NCBI GenBank assembly: GCA_036340235.1
Contig: JAYYZE010000029.1
Span: 3,008-67,007, forward strand
Length of the DNA stretch: 64,000 bases
Direction of reading: 5' to 3'
Source of the DNA: GCA-2862585 sp036340235
GTDB taxonomy: Bacteria; Bacteroidota; Bacteroidia; Flavobacteriales; UBA7312
Shown here: one piece after another, positions 61,126 through 64,000 of the stretch
Layout: every line of letters starts with the position of its first letter
How positions within the stretch are numbered: the first letter of the stretch is position 1
Notes under the pieces: model-generated
What the model saw: the letters and a program-made list of their open reading frames with translations, nothing else
Told to the model about the DNA's origin: nothing
The model's database searches: none
Program-made: the position numbers and the translations under genes

Positions 61126-62208
61126 TTATTGTTTGTAAAATGGTAAGCTGACGACTTTGGCTTTTATATTTTTATGACGTATTTTAATAAAAAACTCGGT
61201 GTTCAGATTGGCGAAATCGATATGTACATAGCCCATGCCTATGGCCTTGTTAAGTGATGGGGACATGGTTCCTGATGTGACTCGACCAATAAAGTTATCA
61301 TTATCATCTACTATCTCATAATCATTACGAGGAATACCCTTTTCTAATAGTTCAAAGCCAACTCGTTTTTTATTGACTCCCTTGTTTTTTTGAATTAGTA
61401 AATCATCACTGTTATTAAAAGGGATGTTAAACTTGCTTATCCAACCTAAACCAGCTTCTATTGGCGAAGTAGTTTCATCAATATCATTTCCGTACAAGCA
61501 AAAACCCATTTCTAGCCGAAGTGTATTTCTAGCTGCAAGTCCAATAGGTTTGACTCCAATATCATTAGCAGATTCAAAAATGGCATCCCAAATAGTAATT
61601 GCATATTCATTTTTAAAATAAATTTCAAACCCACCTGAGCCAGTGTATCCCGTAGCTGATATAATGACGTCTTTCACTCCAGCAAATTCGCCCACCTCAA
61701 AAGTGTAATAGGTCATACTTAACAAATCGATATTGGTTAGTTTTTGAAGTCCGTCTATTGATTTTGGCCCCTGAACGGCCAACAAGGAATAATGATCAGA
61801 TAAGTTGCTTACATTGGCGCAGAAGGTATTAAAGGATCGTATCCATGCATCATCTTTTTCTATGTTTGACGCATTGACTACTAACATATACTTTTCAGCA
61901 TTAAAGCGATAGACTAATAAATCATCAACGATACCACCCTCTAAATTAGGCATACATGAGTACTGTACCTGACCATCGTTCAATTTACTGGCGTCATTTG
62001 ATGTAACTTTTTGAACTAAGTCAAGTGCACGAGGACCTTCTACAAATAGCTCACCCATGTGAGAAACATCAAAAACTCCTACACCTTTTCTAACAGTAAG
62101 GTGTTCTTTAATCAAACCATCGTATTGTAAAGGCATGTAATAACCAGCAAAAGGTACCATTTTAGCCCCCAGCTTGATGTGTAAGTCGGTAAGCGCTGTG
62201 TGTTTCAT
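61126..62208 (-). CDS. gcvT: Glycine cleavage system T protein (aminomethyltransferase)
   Basis: GcvT moves the one-carbon unit from lipoyl GcvH to tetrahydrofolate. The 360-residue protein has the family start ALTDLHIKLGAKMVPFAGYY, GVFDVSHMGELFVEGP and the C-terminal domain (ITSGTMSPSLNKAIGMGYVH-like, read as RVTSGTMSPSLNKAIGMGYV). It lies between comB and the antiporter gene. The other glycine-cleavage genes are not in the window. Confidence 0.96.
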   Translation of the reverse strand: MKHTALTDLHIKLGAKMVPFAGYYMPLQYDGLIKEHLTVRKGVGVFDVSHMGELFVEGPRALDLVQKVTSNDASKLNDGQVQYSCMPNLEGGIVDDLLVYRFNAEKYMLVVNASNIEKDDAWIRSFNTFCANVSNLSDHYSLLAVQGPKSIDGLQKLTNIDLLSMTYYTFEVGEFAGVKDVIISATGYTGSGGFEIYFKNEYAITIWDAIFESANDIGVKPIGLAARNTLRLEMGFCLYGNDIDETTSPIEAGLGWISKFNIPFNNSDDLLIQKNKGVNKKRVGFELLEKGIPRNDYEIVDDNDNFIGRVTSGTMSPSLNKAIGMGYVHIDFANLNTEFFIKIRHKNIKAKVVSLPFYKQ

Positions 62209-62239
62209 ATCTTTGAATTAGGTACTAAATATACTTAAT

Positions 62240-64000
62240 TTAAATCCCAACATAGGCCAGCTTATCTCCTTCTTGAAATTGATACTCAAAATTCACGTTT
62301 ATAAAAATCAAATTATTCTTTCTGTTGATGAGAACTGGTATAAAGTCATCATTGTTTGATTTTAATAGAGACTGAAAATGATTGGTTGAGCTAATCTCAA
62401 CTTCATTCAAATTAGGGTATTTTCTGATCAGCTCGATTAGCTTTATATAGTCAGTATCTTTTGAGAACAGTATATCTTCTGGCCTAGAAAGCGATTGAAG
62501 GGTTATTTCGTTGGCAGTAACCAGTCTAAAAACGTTTTTATCCCCAAAGATGGAGTTAAATTTCCGACATGCAATAATATTGACATCGTTACTAGACGTT
62601 AGCGCGATCAGTTGACAAGCATTATCTTCTAAGCCATCAAGCTCATCCGACAGAATGTTACCTTCTATAACTTGTAATCCAGCTGTTTTGGCATTTCTGA
62701 TATTCTCTTTAGAAAGATCATATAGTGTAGTGGGAATGTTATTTTTTTCTAGATAAGAAGCTATGCTGATAGATCCTTCGTTGGCTCCTACTATGATAAC
62801 ACCATTTTGTTGCTCTTGAATGAGACCTAATAATCTGGCGACTAACTTTGCGCTTAATCCATTGAGAGTAACCGTTCCTAGAATAACCATAAAGGTTAGA
62901 GGCACTAATAGCTCTACATCTTGACGTAAAGAAGGAGGCAAAGATATTTTATCAGACATCAAATACAAAGAAAATAATGAAGCAACAGCAGCAGCGACAA
63001 TTCCTTTAGGGCCAATCCATGCTATGAACAGTTTTTCTTTCCAGTTAAGTTCAGATTTCCAAGCGCTAATCCATACTACTAATGGCCTTAACAAAAAGAC
63101 AACCAAAAGAAATATGTATAGTGAATTGATTTCCAACAGTTGTAATTGGCTCATTGAAATATTAGAGGACAGAATTATGAATAAAACAGAAATCAAAATA
63201 ACTGTCAAGCTCTCCTTAAAATCTAAAATCTGTTCAATGTTGGGCGTTTTAATATTGGCCATCAAAATACCCATGACCGTTACCGAAAGCAAACCTGATT
63301 CTGCTTGTAAACTATCGGCACCAGCAAAGGCAAATAAGACAAAACCCAACGAAATGACGTTTATTAGAAAGTGCGGAATTAATTCTTTTTTCAAAAGATA
63401 GTGCAATGCCCAACCAGAAAACAAACCGAAAAATGACCCCACACAAACGGTAAGAAAAAACGTTCGGAGTGCCACTTGAGTAAGACCCATTGAGTGCTCC
63501 CCCCCAACTCCCATGGTTGATACGAAGAATAACTCATATATTAAAACCGCCACCAAAGCCCCAATAGGGTCGATAACGATGCCTTCCCACTTCAATATGG
63601 TACTTAAGTTTTTATTTGGCTTGACGCTTCTAAGAATAGGTGCAATTACAGTTGGGCCTGTAACTATTATTAGCGATCCAAATAATAGTCCAACGCGATA
63701 ATCCATTCCTAAAAAATAATGTGCTATGACAGCCCCACCAATTCCCATTACAATAGGCCCAAAAATGAGTAAGTTTCTAACTACTCCAGCTAATTGCCTA
63801 ACTTCTTTAAACTTCAATGTTAGTCCACCTTCAAAAAGAATTATACCTACCGAAAGAGAAACAAAGTAATACATGGTATTACCCGCAAAAATATTTTCAG
63901 GATTTATCCATTGTTTTTCTAAAAAAAGGGTGGAAAGTGGCCCCATGAATAAGCCCAATAAAATAAGTGGAAAAATAGCAGGTATCTTCATTCTCCAAGC
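62240..64000 (-). CDS. Cation/proton antiporter with TrkA-N domain, 5' end cut off
   Basis: The reading frame is open to the window edge, so the true start lies beyond 64000. An internal Met at 63991 precedes KIPAIFPLILLGLFMGPLST, which in CPA1 antiporters follows an earlier membrane segment. At least 587 residues are seen: about 12 hydrophobic segments of a CPA1-type Na+/H+ exchanger (for example VGIILFEGGLTLKFKEVRQL and LLVPLTFMVILGTVTLNGLS) and, from about residue 395 of the visible part, a cytoplasmic TrkA-N nucleotide-binding domain (GVIIVGANEGSISIASYLEK). It likely swaps Na+ or K+ for H+. Confidence 0.9.
   Translation of the reverse strand, partial: AWRMKIPAIFPLILLGLFMGPLSTLFLEKQWINPENIFAGNTMYYFVSLSVGIILFEGGLTLKFKEVRQLAGVVRNLLIFGPIVMGIGGAVIAHYFLGMDYRVGLLFGSLIIVTGPTVIAPILRSVKPNKNLSTILKWEGIVIDPIGALVAVLIYELFFVSTMGVGGEHSMGLTQVALRTFFLTVCVGSFFGLFSGWALHYLLKKELIPHFLINVISLGFVLFAFAGADSLQAESGLLSVTVMGILMANIKTPNIEQILDFKESLTVILISVLFIILSSNISMSQLQLLEINSLYIFLLVVFLLRPLVVWISAWKSELNWKEKLFIAWIGPKGIVAAAVASLFSLYLMSDKISLPPSLRQDVELLVPLTFMVILGTVTLNGLSAKLVARLLGLIQEQQNGVIIVGANEGSISIASYLEKNNIPTTLYDLSKENIRNAKTAGLQVIEGNILSDELDGLEDNACQLIALTSSNDVNIIACRKFNSIFGDKNVFRLVTANEITLQSLSRPEDILFSKDTDYIKLIELIRKYPNLNEVEISSTNHFQSLLKSNNDDFIPVLINRKNNLIFINVNFEYQFQEGDKLAYVGI

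Noticed and set aside
1..64000. CRISPR arrays, tRNA/rRNA genes, insertion sequences, prophage or restriction systems
   Set aside because: I looked for spaced direct repeats, tRNA-like arms, transposase or integrase motifs and toxin-antitoxin pairs and saw none; short RNAs could still be missed by eye.

Overview
The window is an AT-rich chromosomal segment from a member of the Bacteroidota, most likely Flavobacteriia or a near relative. The reasons are lineage-typical genes (gldF/gldG, DUF4835, the Bacteroidota-type RNA polymerase omega, a GAPDH with a long N-terminal extension, BamD as a lipoprotein), repeated TAnnTTTG promoter boxes of the Bacteroidota sigma factor, and weak use of Shine-Dalgarno sites. 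Genes are tightly packed on both strands and nearly all are housekeeping. I see no tRNA, rRNA, insertion sequence, prophage, CRISPR array or defence island.

Layout. 1-8.4 kb: a partial M16 peptidase, gyrA, divergent clpC, and fabI. 8.5-13.4 kb: a minus-strand operon bamD-rpoZ-coaBC-DUF4835-recN. 13.5-19 kb: an alpha-oxoamine synthase facing the minus operon prmC-ligA-DUF6913-dapA. 19-22.9 kb: plus operon ribD-EamA transporter-IMPACT protein-M42 peptidase, then a small disrupted gene. 22.9-24.9 kb: a decayed aquaporin gene, a thioesterase and an SPFH protein. 25.2-29.5 kb: dnaA, a small phosphatase, a tetrapyrrole-type methyltransferase, a START-like protein and an LptF/LptG permease. 29.5-32.6 kb: EttA-type ABC-F protein, Tag glycosylase, peroxiredoxin. 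32.7-37.8 kb: minus operon dapF-heptahaem cytochrome/TPR-mltG-phosphohexomutase. 37.9-43.3 kb: GAPDH and a membrane protein, saccharopine dehydrogenase-like, pckA, rpmE2. 43.4-51.3 kb: a beta-helix lipoprotein, LuxC-type acyl-CoA reductase, ferredoxin, an exported unknown, serC, serA, DUF1015, yggS and a small unknown. 51.5-60.2 kb: phoH-purC, then DUF62, a monooxygenase-fold protein, gldF, gldG, a DUF4340-like protein, dnaN and an outer-membrane barrel. 60.2-64 kb: minus-strand cation/proton antiporter-gcvT-comB and a small gene with an internal stop.

Themes. The genes cover replication and repair (dnaA, dnaN, gyrA, ligA, recN, tag), envelope building (bamD, an LptF/G permease, mltG, dapA, dapF), gliding (gldF, gldG), serine synthesis (serC, serA) and central carbon metabolism (gap, pckA). 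Many neighbours overlap by TAATG or ATGA, suggesting translational coupling.

The parts most worth a second look are three small or decayed genes (22541-22896, 22883-23519, 60159-60404), a 28-bp divergent gap between prmC and ribD and other promoter boxes that almost touch start codons, a possible sulfonolipid link between the oxoamine synthase and ComB, and the acyl-CoA reductase/ferredoxin/serine neighbourhood. I did not find a clearly new multi-gene system. All calls come from reading the sequence and from memory of protein families; no database search was run.
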